From Paenibacillus sp. FSL K6-3182 (lineage in GTDB: Bacteria; Bacillota; Bacilli; Paenibacillales; Paenibacillaceae): a stretch of 64,000 nucleotides of DNA. The stretch lies in the NCBI RefSeq assembly GCF_037976325.1, contig NZ_CP150265.1:6399001-6463000 (forward strand). The letters run 5' to 3'. Every line of letters begins with the position of its first letter. The first letter of the stretch is position 1. The notes below the pieces were generated by a model. That model was not told the DNA's origin and made no database searches. It saw only the letters and a list, made by a program, of their open reading frames with translations. Shown here piece by piece: positions 7,472 through 16,116 of this stretch. The translations under genes and the position numbers were made by a program.

Positions 7472-8872
7472 TTAAATCTTCTGCTCTTTTTTTATCTTCA
7501 TCGTTTTTCTAACCGCGTTTTCGGCAGCCTCCATAATTACTTCTCCCAATGTCGGATGGGGATGAATGGTCAAAGCCAAATCCTCCACGGTTGCCCCCAT
7601 CTCGATAGCAAGGCCAAGCTCTGATACGAGTGTTGAAGCCTCCACGCCAACGATTTGTGCACCGATCACGATTCCTGAGGCTGAGTCCGCTAAAATTTTT
7701 ACAAACCCTTCAGTCTCCCTCAATGCCAGAGCTCTTCCATTGATTGCAAAAGAAGCTTTGCCAATAACAATCGGAATGGACTTAGCTTTTGCTTCCGTTT
7801 CATTTAAACCAACGCTGGCCAGCTCTGGATGAGAAAAAACGACGAGCGGAATGGCTTTATAATTAACCTCAGAGGCATGACCAGCAATGGCTTCTGCCGC
7901 AATTTTTGCTTCGTAAGAAGCCTTATGGGCGAGTGCCGGACCAGCCGTAATATCTCCAATGGCAAAAATATTAGGAATAACCGTTCTGCACTGTTCGTCT
8001 GTCTCAATCAGTCCCCTGCCCGTCACGGGCAAGCCTATGTTCGCAAGCCCTAAATGACCGTCTGTATTTGGTTTTCTGCCGATAGTGACTAACACATACT
8101 CCGCTGTAACCTCATGTTGCTCCTTATTTTTTAAATAATGCAGTGTAATTGAATCAGCATGCTGCACCACTTTCTGTGCTGTCGCCCCAGTAATCATTTG
8201 TATACCATCGGCTTTCAACTGCCGAACCACAGGAATCGCGAGGTCTGCCTCGAAGCCCGGCAGCACTTGTTCTCCTCCTTCTAGAATCGATACCTTTGTT
8301 CCAAATTTGGCATACATTTGGCCGAGTTCGATCCCGATATAACCGCCGCCAATAACGACCAAGCTGGTCGGAACTTCAGGGAGCGACAGCGCTTCTGTGG
8401 AAGATAAAATCCGTCCTCCAACCGGAAATGCTTGCAGCTCAATCGGACGAGATCCCGTTGCCAATATGGCGTTTTCAAAAGAAATGGTTTGCTCTCGGCC
8501 GCTTTGCTGAATAATTGCTGTATGTTTATCAACCAGTCTGGCCTCTCCCTCCAAAATGCTCACACCAGCAGTCTTTAATAAATAGCTAACTCCTCCTGCC
8601 TGCTTTTTCACAATTCCCTGCTTGAAATGCTGCGCAATTTCAAATGCTGCTGCCGCATCCGCATGATTGAACTGCCTGAGCAAATCATAGCGATGCGATT
8701 CTGCAATTAATGCTTTGGATGGAATACAGCCAACATGCGTGCAGACCCCGCCGAGCTGACTGCGTTCCACAATCGCCGTCTTCATTCCAAGCTGTGAAGA
8801 ACGAAGCGCCGCCACATAACCTCCCGGACCTGATCCAATGACCAATGTTTCTACGGATTCGAGCTTACTCAT
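7472..8872 (-). CDS. lpdA: Dihydrolipoyl dehydrogenase family flavoprotein
   Basis: 466 residues from the ATG at 8872, which has AGGAGGG upstream. It has an N-terminal FAD site (VIGSGPGGYVAAL), the redox disulfide GGVCTHVGCIPSKAL, the NAD site (VVIGGGYIGIELG) and the C-terminal dimer interface with the base motif HPHPTLGEVIMEAAENA. All residues needed for pyridine-nucleotide disulfide oxidoreductase activity are present. The enzyme normally serves 2-oxoacid dehydrogenases or the glycine system, but no E1 or E2 genes are near. Here it leads an operon with an HlyD adaptor and an ABC-2 permease under a divergent TetR gene, so its partner and electron acceptor are unclear. Confidence 0.88.
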   Translation of the reverse strand: MSKLESVETLVIGSGPGGYVAALRSSQLGMKTAIVERSQLGGVCTHVGCIPSKALIAESHRYDLLRQFNHADAAAAFEIAQHFKQGIVKKQAGGVSYLLKTAGVSILEGEARLVDKHTAIIQQSGREQTISFENAILATGSRPIELQAFPVGGRILSSTEALSLPEVPTSLVVIGGGYIGIELGQMYAKFGTKVSILEGGEQVLPGFEADLAIPVVRQLKADGIQMITGATAQKVVQHADSITLHYLKNKEQHEVTAEYVLVTIGRKPNTDGHLGLANIGLPVTGRGLIETDEQCRTVIPNIFAIGDITAGPALAHKASYEAKIAAEAIAGHASEVNYKAIPLVVFSHPELASVGLNETEAKAKSIPIVIGKASFAINGRALALRETEGFVKILADSASGIVIGAQIVGVEASTLVSELGLAIEMGATVEDLALTIHPHPTLGEVIMEAAENAVRKTMKIKKEQKI

Positions 8873-8900
8873 TTCCTGATCCCTCCTGATGTAACCATTT

Positions 8901-8940
8901 AAAATATGATGACCGTAATATATTATAACCATCATATTTT
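8901..8940. promoter_or_regulatory. Palindromic operator in the lpdA-tetR intergenic region
   Basis: AAAATATGATG at 8901-8911 is matched by CATCATATTTT at 8930-8940, with a central TAATATATTA palindrome. It lies 28 bp upstream of the dehydrogenase start and resembles the site at 9010-9030. Binding by the adjacent TetR protein is inferred. Confidence 0.6.
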
Positions 8941-9009
8941 AAAACCGTCAACAGCCGTATTAACCCCTTCCGCTAGCTAACCGTTGCTAACTCTCTCAAT
9001 TGACACTCT

Positions 9010-9030
9010 ATATTATGACGACTATAATAT
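9010..9030. promoter_or_regulatory. Second palindromic operator, next to tetR
   Basis: ATATTAT and ATAATAT flank GACGACT. The same TATTA..AC..ATATTTT pattern occurs in the 8901-8940 site. Its position 60-80 bp before the tetR start suits autoregulation. Confidence 0.5.
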
Positions 9031-9091
9031 TTTGAAGATACAATTATGAAGCTGTGGAGTGATTACAATACCGTATCCCAAAGGTCATAAG

Positions 9092-9634
9092 ATGAAAGTG
9101 CGGAATAAGATCGTTGAAAGTGCTGCCCAAGCTTTTCGCACGAAGGGCATACTCGATGTAAGTGTTCCGTTCATTATGAAGGGGGCAGGACTTACGCATG
9201 GAGGGTTTTATTCACACTTTGACAACAAAGAACAGCTGGTCGCCGAAGCCTGCCGGTATGCGATCAGCGATACCATAGCCATTTTGCAGAATGCTGCTGA
9301 TCAGGAGAAGCAAAATCCCAAAATCAATAGTGTCATCGATTATTATTTAAGTCCGTATCACCGCGACAAAACAGAGATGGGCTGCATTCTTCCTGCTCTT
9401 TCTGGCGAAATTTCCCGTTCTTCCGAAGAGGTCCGGCAGGTATTCACCCACGAACTGGAGCGGATGATTGCTTTTATTTCCAATCTAGCGGAAATTGACA
9501 CAACCAAGGGCAGCGCACTGATCAGTACAATGGTCGGCACTCTTGTTCTTGCACGGTCTGTTCACGATCCAGAACTGAGCGCTACTCTTCTTTCGGCAGG
9601 CAAGCAGTACGCCAAAGAGCTGGTTAGAGCTTAG
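9092..9634 (+). CDS. TetR/AcrR family transcriptional regulator
   Basis: About 180 residues from ATG 9092; a GTG start at 9059 in the same frame has poorer ribosome-site spacing. The N-terminal helix-turn-helix reads KIVESAAQAFRTKGILDVSV, then THGGFYSHFDNKEQLVAEA, the TetR signature. The C-terminal ligand domain includes GCILPALSGEISRSSEEVR. TetR proteins repress efflux or catabolic genes until a ligand binds. This one is transcribed away from the lpdA/HlyD/permease operon, with two palindromes between, so it is the likely repressor of that operon. Confidence 0.9.
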   Translation: MKVRNKIVESAAQAFRTKGILDVSVPFIMKGAGLTHGGFYSHFDNKEQLVAEACRYAISDTIAILQNAADQEKQNPKINSVIDYYLSPYHRDKTEMGCILPALSGEISRSSEEVRQVFTHELERMIAFISNLAEIDTTKGSALISTMVGTLVLARSVHDPELSATLLSAGKQYAKELVRA

Positions 9635-9669
9635 TATTGCCCGTGGCATGTCCAATAAATAAAAAATAA

Positions 9670-9706
9670 GGCGTCACAGAAATAAATCTCTGTAACGCCA
9701 TTTTTT
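9670..9706 (+). terminator. Terminator after tetR
   Basis: GGCGTCACAGA pairs with TCTGTAACGCC (one mismatch) over a 6-nt loop, followed by ATTTTTT. Confidence 0.85.
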
Positions 9707-9777
9707 CAATATTCACATGATTTCTTAAGCAAATCATGTTATCTTTGGGACATTCTCTTCTGTGTGATTGGTGGAGC

Positions 9778-10074
9778 CTAGCAATTAGAATAATGTTCTT
9801 TCTCTGATCTAACCCATTCAATCAAACCATTCCTTGCGGGATAGGTTTCTTCATAATCAGATTTATCCTTCAGAAGCTGGAGTCCCTTTAACGTTAATTT
9901 TGCTGGTTTTAGCGAATAGGCGTCGCCCACTCTCAATACTCTTTCTAGGTACCCTTGTTTCTCAAGAAAACGGATCATATTATCGAATTCATAGTCTAAT
10001 AGGCCATAGTCCTTCCCATTAGGCATAAAATCTTTTCTATGAATTTCCCTAAGGATACTGTATCCGCCTCTCAT
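9778..10074 (-). CDS. YjcQ-family winged-helix protein
   Basis: 98 residues from ATG 10074, chosen because GGAGAGGTG precedes it; the frame continues upstream to 10140 without a ribosome site. The sequence MRGGYSILREIHRKDF, then YGLLDYEFDNMIRFLEKQGY, then AKLTLKGLQLLKD matches the small YjcQ-type proteins, which have a winged-helix-like fold and no settled function; many are linked to prophages. Here it lies immediately after the large regulator gene on the same strand, with no other phage gene nearby. Confidence 0.65.
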   Translation of the reverse strand: MRGGYSILREIHRKDFMPNGKDYGLLDYEFDNMIRFLEKQGYLERVLRVGDAYSLKPAKLTLKGLQLLKDKSDYEETYPARNGLIEWVRSEKEHYSNC

Positions 10075-10140
10075 TCTCACCTCTCCAATCTTATGAGTAA
10101 TTATTGTATTCTCCCACATATAAATGCCTATCCCATACAA

Positions 10141-13100
10141 CTAAGTAACCAGTTCTAATTCTTTTGCACGCGCAATGGCCTGACTGCGCCGTTTCACGCC
10201 TAATTTTCCGTATAGATGGAATACATAACTTTTCACGGTGCTTTCCTTTAATCCAAAACGATAGGCGATTTCCTTATTTGACAATCCATCGGTTAAAGCA
10301 TACAAAATCTCTGCTTCACGATTTGTCAGCAGTTCAACTAGCGGCTGTGGCTCTGCAGTATTGTCAGCGTTATCTAATGGACTGTACTCCGAATCGCTAC
10401 TAGACGCAGACGCACTGCTTTGAATTAGGAATTCCTCTGACGATTTCAAATAAACCATACGTGCAATCATAAGATCCAGCACTTCCAGTATCTCCTTCGT
10501 AAATACATCGGAGAACAGATTATTCTCCAAATAAAGAACAGATTTCAATGATGTTCCTGGAAAGGAAACCGGCATACAAAGAACAGACTGAGACTTACTG
10601 CGAGTGATATAGGGATCAGCTGCGTATGAACTGCGTGAAGCATTTGCAAGCACGACCGAATCACCTGTCTTAACCACATAACGGACGATAGCCTCCGCGT
10701 ACGAAACCTCTCCATCACTCTCATTTCTAGTGCCAGCATGATCTGCAATGGTAAAAATCTCTTCATGGCTCTCCAGCATATATCCCTTTTCCGCACCGGA
10801 ATACCGAAGTGCCGACTCCAGGAATTGGCTCATTACATTAGAGTCATCTGCCTTTCTTGACCAATCTGTAATTTGCCGTATAAACGCCTTTTCATCAACG
10901 AACATTGGCGTGGTTTCATGGATAGTGCTTACTTGTCCAATTTCCTCAGTGGCAGCCACGCTTTCTGTTTGTAGTTCCGCCATAGCTAATTTCAGCTTGG
11001 AATTTGACTCCATCAGTCTTTTTGCTTTAGCAGTTGCACCCCATCTTGAATAAGCAGCGCAGGCATCTGCAATCAGAACATCCGCTCCGGTAATACTCCC
11101 AGCTTCCCTATAGAAGATTGAAGCACGCTCACAAGAAATAGCCTCCATTAGCCCATTTCCTTCTCTTCGAGCTTCTCGGGTCGCTCCCTCAAATCCTTTG
11201 GCTGCATTCACTCGGTCACCATCAATACGGTGGAGCTCAGCTGTTATGAGCAAATATGCTGAAGATTCATTCCCGTAATATCCCGTCCATTGCCTCATGC
11301 TGCGCAATTGCTTGTTAAGCTTTGCACGAATGCCCTTTTGCTCATCCACCGCTGCCTCCGCATACATGGCAGCAAGCGTCAGGGAATGGTAAATATGCTG
11401 TTTGCGCACTTGCATCCGGGTTTGACGATACGTGTTGAATTTGCCCTTCTCTACCCATTCCAGGGCATCGTGATATCGTCCGAACAAATAAGCAATTTCA
11501 ATCTGGCTGGTACAAGTATAATAAACCTCATTATTCAGCTTCTCCTCGAATCGATCCTTCAGCAACGGCACTACGACTTCATCGTATTCGCCCGCTCCAT
11601 CCTGCATTTGTGCCACATACCACCTCGCAATGCGAAAGACATTAACTGTGACTTCATCCAGCAGCTGCTGTGAAATTTCTTCATAATTCGAAATCCGAGC
11701 AGTAAGTGTATGCAAATCACCGGTATGAGTGGTCGTAGAGGTTAGCATAGCGATACTTACATAAGACAGATTAATTGATTCCATCCCATAATAAATCGAT
11801 TGTTCAAAATGCTTGGCGCTTGCTTCAGGATTCTGCTGCAGCCCAACAAGCCCCTTAATATAGTGCAGTCTGCTTCGCAAATCCGAGCTTTCAAAGGAGG
11901 CTGATAGCTTAAATGCCAAATCTATATATTGGGGTCCCGTATGGTAGAAAGAAATTTTAAAAATAATCATGCCATAGCCAGCAAGCATAAAAGCGAACGC
12001 TTCGTTGCTTCCATGCTTTAGAGCGTAGCGAATGAACCTCGAGAAAAGTACAGCAGACAGTTCAAGGCTTAATGTAAATACAGAAGAAGATATCGCCATG
12101 ACCAAGTCCGACAAGGCTTTATACTCAGGATTACGATTAATCGGTAAATTCATAATCTCATGCCGCATACTAAATAATGCACCTTGCGTCATGATCAATT
12201 CCTTTACGATGACAGCTTTAGAGGGCTTACTGGAAAAAATCCAGCCAAATTCCGCCAGCGCCTGCTTTCCAATATGGACAGCAAGCTCGTCATTCTTCAA
12301 GTACGAATACATGGCTATGCGTTTCAGGTAAATCTGAGAGCGCTCCACCAAGTCCGTAGTACAGGACATCAATTGTTCGAGCAGAGCTTCTGCCTTGTCT
12401 ATGCGACGGCACATAAATTCACATTCAGGCAGCTCCAGCATCAGACGATAGGCTAGTGAGCTCGTACTCCTCCAATCACCCCCCGCAAGCTGCAAGCCTT
12501 TTTCAAAAAAGTGCAGAGCAGCCGCAAATGCTGTTGCTGCCTTCGATTTCAAACCGGCCTGATAATTATATTCAGCTAGCTCCATCTTTTCTGCTTCATT
12601 TACCAGCTTATCGCTGCCCATATTCAAGTGATACACCACATCATAAATGGAGTGTTCACGCTCTTCTAATGAATGGTCGCGTAGCACACGGCCGATGGTC
12701 AGATGCAAGCTCGCTTTTTCCGCTTCGGCAATAGTCATATAAGCTGCCTGCTGCACACGGTCATGCATAAATGTATAATAACCTTCATCCGCTGCTGCAT
12801 CATCCATTTCAATTTCTCTACTTAATAAACCCTCTTCCTCTACTAAACGTAAAAGCTGAAGTGTATGAAGCGGAGAGCGGCCGCTTACTAAAGCGATCGT
12901 AGAGGAATGAAAACGATGACCAATCGCAGCACCTATGGCAAGCAGCTCAACCATATCCGGTGAAAGCATACGAATACGGGTCCCGATTAAATGAAGAATG
13001 TCAGGATGTTCCGGTATTTGTGCAACTGCCGCACCATCCCAATTCCAAATCGCAGCTTCCTCATCATAATAAAGCTTATTCTCACGATACAGGCTGTCTA

Positions 13101-14526
13101 GAAGACGATGTACGAATAGTGGATTACCGCCTGTTCGATGATATAGCACCTCTGCAAGTGTTCGTACACGAGCCGAATTTTCGTTAAGAACATGCGAAAG
13201 AACTTGCCTTACATCCAAATAGGTCAGCGCTTCGAGGGCGATATGCTGTACAGGTATGGATGAGCTTGCATGCTGCAAGTTAAGTGTGTTCTCCATCCAT
13301 ACGGCTGCTTCACCTTGATTTGCTCCGTTGTCCGAGCAGCCAGAAGCCGTTTCCACTCTGAACGTTCCTAGTACTAGTAAGTTTAGTCGATTGGGAGCAT
13401 GGGCAAGCGAACGAAGGACATCCAACGTAGCTGAGTCTGCCCATTGTAGATCGTCTAGAAAAATAAGGAGAGGATGTTCCTTTTCAGCAAATATATTCAT
13501 AAAAAGAGGAATCAAGCGATGAAACCGAATAGCCGCTTCAGCAGGAGGCAGCGGCTCCACAGACGGAAGTTCGCCAAAAAGCTTAGCTGCTTCTGGCAGC
13601 AGCTGTACGATAACAGCTGCTCCTTGACCTAATGCCTCTTCCAACTGTAACTTCAGCTTTGCCATTCGTTCAGGGGACTGGCTGTATATTTGCCGAATCA
13701 AGCTCCGCAGAGCCTGCAAGAGCGGCGAGAGAGGAACGTCACGATTCATCAGATCACATTTTCCTCCAATGAACAGACTGCCTTCTTTTCTAGCCAGCAC
13801 CTGAAACTCTCGAATAAGCGCGGTTTTTCCACTGCCTGCACTTCCGCTAACGAATACGAACGAAGACACGCCGGCTTGCGCCTGTTGCAAAACCTCGCGG
13901 AGCGCCCTTCCTTCCATTTCACGACCAAAAAGAGTTTTTGGCGGCTGAAACCGACTAGCCTCATCGACACGAGCGATTTCGAAAGGGATGATCTCTCCTT
14001 TTTTCTCCATAGAAGAAGCACAGCTTTTCAAATCAAACAACAATCCAAAAGCACTCTGATAGCGGTCTTCTGGCCTCTTCGACAACAGCTTCATAATTAT
14101 ATTTTCGAGAGAATCCTCCAGCTCCAAACGCACCTCACGCAAAGGCATTGGCACAATCGCAAGATGGGCATGCAGCCATTCTTCCCTATTCTGAGCTTGA
14201 AAGGGCAGACGACCTGCGAGCATGTGATAAAATATCATGCCGATTGCATACAAATCGCTTCGTTCGTCAGCTTTACGATTGATTCTGCCTGTTTGTTCAG
14301 GAGATAGGTAGGCGTAATCTATTATTCTTTCGTCTGTGAGCACAACACTATTTATTTCCGATTGAATGAGTATCCCTGCTGGATTCAAATGACCGATCAG
14401 TAGGTTTTGCTTATGAGCCTTATGTACGGATTCAGTCAGCGCGATCGCTATATGTAAAAAGGAAGATGTATCCATTTTATTTCCGTTCAGCAAATCCTTT
14501 AACTTAACATTATTTGCAAGCAACAT
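10141..14526 (-). CDS. Giant regulator: pseudokinase, AAA/STAND ATPase, TPR-like, GAF and LuxR domains
   Basis: 1461 residues; GGAGGA precedes the ATG. Residues 1-165 are the C-lobe of a Ser/Thr kinase (SPEQTGRINRKADERSDLYA at 75-94). The N-lobe is missing, GHLNP replaces the catalytic HxD motif and LTDER replaces the DFG region, so it should be inactive. Residues 200-500 are a STAND-type ATPase with Walker A GSAGSGKTA (228-236) and Walker B LLIFLDDLQWAD. A long helical repeat region follows (about 600-1200), then a GAF domain (about 1240-1370) and a C-terminal LuxR helix-turn-helix (LTNREAEILYALTDGLSNKE). The relatives are multidomain kinase/ATPase/GAF signalling proteins. It probably integrates a ligand signal to control transcription; the target is unknown. 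Confidence 0.88.
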   Translation of the reverse strand: MLLANNVKLKDLLNGNKMDTSSFLHIAIALTESVHKAHKQNLLIGHLNPAGILIQSEINSVVLTDERIIDYAYLSPEQTGRINRKADERSDLYAIGMIFYHMLAGRLPFQAQNREEWLHAHLAIVPMPLREVRLELEDSLENIIMKLLSKRPEDRYQSAFGLLFDLKSCASSMEKKGEIIPFEIARVDEASRFQPPKTLFGREMEGRALREVLQQAQAGVSSFVFVSGSAGSGKTALIREFQVLARKEGSLFIGGKCDLMNRDVPLSPLLQALRSLIRQIYSQSPERMAKLKLQLEEALGQGAAVIVQLLPEAAKLFGELPSVEPLPPAEAAIRFHRLIPLFMNIFAEKEHPLLIFLDDLQWADSATLDVLRSLAHAPNRLNLLVLGTFRVETASGCSDNGANQGEAAVWMENTLNLQHASSSIPVQHIALEALTYLDVRQVLSHVLNENSARVRTLAEVLYHRTGGNPLFVHRLLDSLYRENKLYYDEEAAIWNWDGAAVAQIPEHPDILHLIGTRIRMLSPDMVELLAIGAAIGHRFHSSTIALVSGRSPLHTLQLLRLVEEEGLLSREIEMDDAAADEGYYTFMHDRVQQAAYMTIAEAEKASLHLTIGRVLRDHSLEEREHSIYDVVYHLNMGSDKLVNEAEKMELAEYNYQAGLKSKAATAFAAALHFFEKGLQLAGGDWRSTSSLAYRLMLELPECEFMCRRIDKAEALLEQLMSCTTDLVERSQIYLKRIAMYSYLKNDELAVHIGKQALAEFGWIFSSKPSKAVIVKELIMTQGALFSMRHEIMNLPINRNPEYKALSDLVMAISSSVFTLSLELSAVLFSRFIRYALKHGSNEAFAFMLAGYGMIIFKISFYHTGPQYIDLAFKLSASFESSDLRSRLHYIKGLVGLQQNPEASAKHFEQSIYYGMESINLSYVSIAMLTSTTTHTGDLHTLTARISNYEEISQQLLDEVTVNVFRIARWYVAQMQDGAGEYDEVVVPLLKDRFEEKLNNEVYYTCTSQIEIAYLFGRYHDALEWVEKGKFNTYRQTRMQVRKQHIYHSLTLAAMYAEAAVDEQKGIRAKLNKQLRSMRQWTGYYGNESSAYLLITAELHRIDGDRVNAAKGFEGATREARREGNGLMEAISCERASIFYREAGSITGADVLIADACAAYSRWGATAKAKRLMESNSKLKLAMAELQTESVAATEEIGQVSTIHETTPMFVDEKAFIRQITDWSRKADDSNVMSQFLESALRYSGAEKGYMLESHEEIFTIADHAGTRNESDGEVSYAEAIVRYVVKTGDSVVLANASRSSYAADPYITRSKSQSVLCMPVSFPGTSLKSVLYLENNLFSDVFTKEILEVLDLMIARMVYLKSSEEFLIQSSASASSSDSEYSPLDNADNTAEPQPLVELLTNREAEILYALTDGLSNKEIAYRFGLKESTVKSYVFHLYGKLGVKRRSQAIARAKELELVT

Positions 14527-14653
14527 GTTATCCAGTCCTCCATCTTATCCGTGCAATGCTACTTTGCCAAAACGTTAAAGGCTATTCCACAGTTTATCAC
14601 TGTTCAGTCAAGTAATGAATAAGAATTACAAATAGGTCTGGTTGCCAATAAAA

Positions 14654-14681
14654 GAGCCCCAGAGAGTAGTCTCTGAGGCTC
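14654..14681 (-). terminator. Terminator-like hairpin upstream of the giant regulator gene
   Basis: GAGCCCCAGAG pairs with CTCTGAGGCTC (one mismatch). Read on the minus strand it is followed by TTTTATT. It lies about 130 bp upstream of the start at 14526, so it is either an attenuator in that gene's leader or a block against readthrough from the right. Confidence 0.55.
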
Positions 14682-14782
14682 CAATCTGTTAAACCTGATG
14701 GCTATAAACGAAAGCACAAAATGCCTCTTTCAGCGTTAGGAAGAGGCTCATTCTTCTGTTATCCGATATAAAAATAAAAGTA

Positions 14783-14811
14783 TTGGCTGAAACTGGGACT
14801 AACCTTATAAT
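14783..14811 (+). promoter_or_regulatory. Sigma-A-type promoter for the acyltransferase gene
   Basis: TTGGCT and TATAAT are separated by exactly 17 bp, and the -10 lies 68 bp before the start codon at 14879. Confidence 0.65.
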
Positions 14812-14878
14812 AACGAATAGAGGTTTCCTCATAGCCTCTTAACACAAGCTAGTATCTTATAAAAATAAGGGGATTTTA

Positions 14879-16063
14879 ATGGCACAATTAGCAAAAAGAC
14901 CATATTTGCCTGCGCTAGACATTTTTAGAGCATTCGGTATTTTAGCGGTCATCATGATTCATGCAACATCAGCGGTCGTAGCTAACTACGATCACAAGGC
15001 TACGCTATATCCTCTTTATGTCTTTCTAAACACATTTACCAAATTCGCAGTGCCCGTCTTCATCTTTCTAAGCGGCTTCGTCCTGTTTTACAACTACTAC
15101 AACAAACCCTTCACAGCAACAGCAATTGGGCAGTTTTACAAAAAACGAATATCTAAAGTATTGATTCCTTTTATCTTATTTTCGTTCCTCTATTTCGCCT
15201 TTACGAGACTGGCAGCTTACGGATTTAGTGACCTGCAGACCTTTATCGGTTACTTTACAACGACTAAATTTCTCAAAATGCTTATTTTTGGCAAAACCTA
15301 TGTCCATCTTTATTTTGTCGTTATTATTATTCAATTTTATGCAATATCACCACTAATGCTGTACGCTGTTAATCGGTTTCGAAAATCCAGCCGGCATATC
15401 GTCTGGATAGGTTTGCTGGTGCAATGGTTATTTATTTTTATCATCGTCCGGGAATATCATGTGATTAGCCCCGGCAGCTATGCGTTTACGTATATGCTTT
15501 ATTTTACGGCAGGTGCGTTTATCGGTATTTATTATGAGAAATTCGCTGAATGGATTAATCTCACTAGAAAAAACGCTACGCCGGCAAAAATTGCAGCATC
15601 GCTTGTGCTGTGGGCACTATTCTTATCGTCAAATATGACTATGGTCTACTTTTATTACGAGAAACGGTTAACTGGGCTATCTGTTATAAACACAAGTCTA
15701 TTAGAGCTGATAGATGAGGTGCGTTGCGTTACGGCTGCTATTGTGCTGCTTCAAGTTTCCTTCTGGATTTATACATCATGGAACAAGATGATCGTCAAAG
15801 CTCTTATACATATCGGTGCCACATCCTTTGGCATATATTTGGTCCATCCATTAATTCTGTATCTATACCGCCAGACGAATGCCAGCGGCTCTCCAATTCT
15901 GTTCCATGTTTGGGTGGCCGGCGGCTTCCTGCTCGCACTCGTTATTCCTTGGGCTATCATGGCACTAAGCGCACCATTCAAATGGCACTGGCTGTTGTTT
16001 GGTCCGCTTCCAACTAAGAAGAAGCAGCCTGCTTCTCCAATACAGCCAAGTATTCAAGGATAA
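14879..16063 (+). CDS. Membrane acyltransferase, acyltransferase-3 (OafA/PlaP-like) family
   Basis: 394 residues, about ten membrane spans. The N-terminal block LPALDIFRAFGILAVIMIHA contains the conserved R-x(10)-H motif of acyltransferase-3 enzymes. VPVFIFLSGFVLF and SFGIYLVHPLIL also match the family. These enzymes transfer acyl groups, usually acetyl, from the cytoplasm to cell-surface sugars or other extracytoplasmic targets. The acceptor is not identifiable here and no polysaccharide cluster is adjacent. The ribosome site is AAGGGG, and a sigma-A promoter lies upstream. Confidence 0.88.
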   Translation: MAQLAKRPYLPALDIFRAFGILAVIMIHATSAVVANYDHKATLYPLYVFLNTFTKFAVPVFIFLSGFVLFYNYYNKPFTATAIGQFYKKRISKVLIPFILFSFLYFAFTRLAAYGFSDLQTFIGYFTTTKFLKMLIFGKTYVHLYFVVIIIQFYAISPLMLYAVNRFRKSSRHIVWIGLLVQWLFIFIIVREYHVISPGSYAFTYMLYFTAGAFIGIYYEKFAEWINLTRKNATPAKIAASLVLWALFLSSNMTMVYFYYEKRLTGLSVINTSLLELIDEVRCVTAAIVLLQVSFWIYTSWNKMIVKALIHIGATSFGIYLVHPLILYLYRQTNASGSPILFHVWVAGGFLLALVIPWAIMALSAPFKWHWLLFGPLPTKKKQPASPIQPSIQG

Positions 16064-16113
16064 TAAAAAAAAGAGCCGTTCGATCGCTTCCAAAGTAAGC
16101 GCTGACGGCTCTT
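16063..16113. terminator. Shared terminator between convergent genes
   Basis: AAGAGCCGT (16071-16079) pairs with ACGGCTCTT (16105-16113), with an inner GCTT/AAGC stem. Read on the minus strand it is followed by eight T residues, so it serves mainly the minus-strand pair ending at 16117. Confidence 0.85.
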
Positions 16114-16116
16114 CTA

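Larger units (their letters stand above)
14527..14878. other. Divergent intergenic region with hairpins and one promoter
   Basis: This 352-bp gap separates the giant regulator (minus) from the acyltransferase (plus). It holds the hairpin at 14654-14681, a second hairpin GCCTCTT...AAGAGGC near 14726-14750, and a good promoter at 14783-14811. No coding frame is supported. Confidence 0.6.

Noticed and set aside
13690..14307. 205-codon plus-strand open frame inside the giant regulator
   Set aside because: Antisense to the ATPase domain with no ribosome site; codon pattern follows the minus-strand gene.
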